From Methanosarcinales archaeon (GTDB taxonomy: Archaea; Halobacteriota; Syntropharchaeia; Alkanophagales; Methanospirareceae), in the NCBI GenBank assembly GCA_025464425.1, contig JAODGV010000013.1, forward strand, positions 1 through 5,971: DNA of 5,971 bases. Reading direction: 5' to 3'. Shown here one piece after another: positions 5,453-5,971 of the stretch (the first letter of the stretch is position 1; each line of letters starts with the position of its first letter). The position numbers and the translations under genes were made by a program. Under the pieces are notes generated by a model. The model was not told the origin of the DNA. It did not search any database and was given only the letters and a program-made list of their open reading frames with translations.

Positions 5453-5971
5453 CTATTTACCCCTCAGCACTGTGATGGTTATGCCAGCAATAACAATAAC
5501 CGCTATGGCAATCAATATTAAGAACAATGGTATAAGTCTGATAGCGGGTGCGGGTGATGGAGCAGGTGTTGCGGTCGGTGTAATGGAGGGTGCAAGCGCT
5601 GGGGTGGGTGATGGTATTGCCTCCATCGGTTCTATCTTCTTCGTTCCGGTTATTGCGAACAGTGAAAATCCAGGAATCTCCGCCATGAAATAAGCATAAG
5701 AGTCGTCCTCTCCTATTTTAGTTGTGTGAAGTGCTTCCCAGCCCTCATCGTATCTGTAAAGCTTTATCGTCGCTTCTTCTATGTGATTATCAGCAATCCA
5801 CGACCTGTTCACTTTGAACTCTATCGTGGCGGTTATGTTCACATCCGTAAGGTTGGTTGCGGTGATGCTGTAGTATACATAAACTATTCCAGGCGCTTCT
5901 GGTGTTCCTTCTGGCTTTTTCAGTTTTTCAGCCGTTATACGCACGTTGCTCACGTTTTTATCCGCTTCTAT
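5453..5971 (-). CDS. Membrane-anchored surface protein with a PGF-pre-PGF domain (5' end outside the window)
   Basis: Only the last 172 residues are visible; the frame is open to the window edge, so the real start lies beyond 5971 and the GTG near 5953 is an internal codon. The visible part starts with a PGF-pre-PGF-type domain: NVSNVRITAEKLKKPEG, then VYVYYSITATNLTDVNI, then the V-x-x-SW-x-x-x-N-x-I core (KVNRSWIADNHIEEATIKLYR), a DEGWEALHT segment and PGFSLFAITG. This domain is found near the C-terminus of many archaeal exported proteins. It is followed by a Pro/Thr/Ala-rich linker of about 30 residues, then one long hydrophobic helix of about 24 residues and a short basic end (RGK). The last part looks like a plain membrane anchor rather than the PGF-CTERM sorting signal often seen after this domain. 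The protein is thus probably displayed outside the cell. The main extracellular domains, and so its role, are not visible. The stop is TAG, and the frame beyond it stays open for 32 more codons. Confidence 0.85.
   Translation of the reverse strand: MEADKNVSNVRITAEKLKKPEGTPEAPGIVYVYYSITATNLTDVNITATIEFKVNRSWIADNHIEEATIKLYRYDEGWEALHTTKIGEDDSYAYFMAEIPGFSLFAITGTKKIEPMEAIPSPTPALAPSITPTATPAPSPAPAIRLIPLFLILIAIAVIVIAGITITVLRGK

Noticed and set aside
5472..5693. Gly/Ala-rich plus-strand frame
   Set aside because: It is the reverse of the Pro/Thr/Ala linker and membrane helix of the surface protein, not an independent gene.

Overview
The window looks archaeal, from a euryarchaeote with methanogen-type C1 chemistry (a methanogen, an anaerobic methane- or alkane-oxidising relative, or something close). 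Evidence: an MfnF-type methanofuran biosynthesis gene; an archaeal/eukaryal-type tryptophanyl-tRNA synthetase; a PGF-pre-PGF surface-protein domain; a dockerin-like EF-hand peptide; a near-consensus archaeal TATA box; and a Shine-Dalgarno site matching the archaeal 16S 3' end. The lineage below that level is inference. No mobile element, CRISPR array, tRNA or rRNA gene was recognised.

Layout. On the minus strand at the left edge is a tiny secreted protein (58 aa, 6-182) with one dockerin-type calcium loop; it is not a leftover of a longer reading frame inside the window. Next to it, also minus, is grpE (272-955). A 73-bp divergent spacer separates grpE from a plus-strand cluster: trpB (1029-2213), a three-helix membrane protein of unknown function (2217-2483) and mfnF (2487-3485). 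The three genes share one reading frame and are separated by exactly 3 nt each, so they are almost certainly one operon. mfnF runs tail-to-tail into a small acidic helical protein of unknown function (3482-3823, minus), and the two stop codons share a TTAA palindrome. That small gene has the best promoter in the window. A 149-bp spacer follows, then trpS (3973-5304, minus), then a 148-bp spacer and the 3' part of a membrane-anchored surface protein with a PGF-pre-PGF domain (5453-5971, minus, cut by the window edge).

How the genes relate. trpB (tryptophan synthesis) and trpS (tryptophan charging) share the neighbourhood, but trpA is not in the window. mfnF makes a late intermediate of the C1 carrier methanofuran. 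grpE is present without dnaK or dnaJ in view. The two ends encode exported proteins. I see mostly ordinary archaeal housekeeping genes and no clear new multi-gene system. The points most worth a second look are the orphan dockerin-repeat peptide, the two TAG codons followed by open in-frame sequence (one would join the membrane protein to MfnF, the other would lengthen the surface protein by 32 residues), and the altered HIGH motif of TrpRS.
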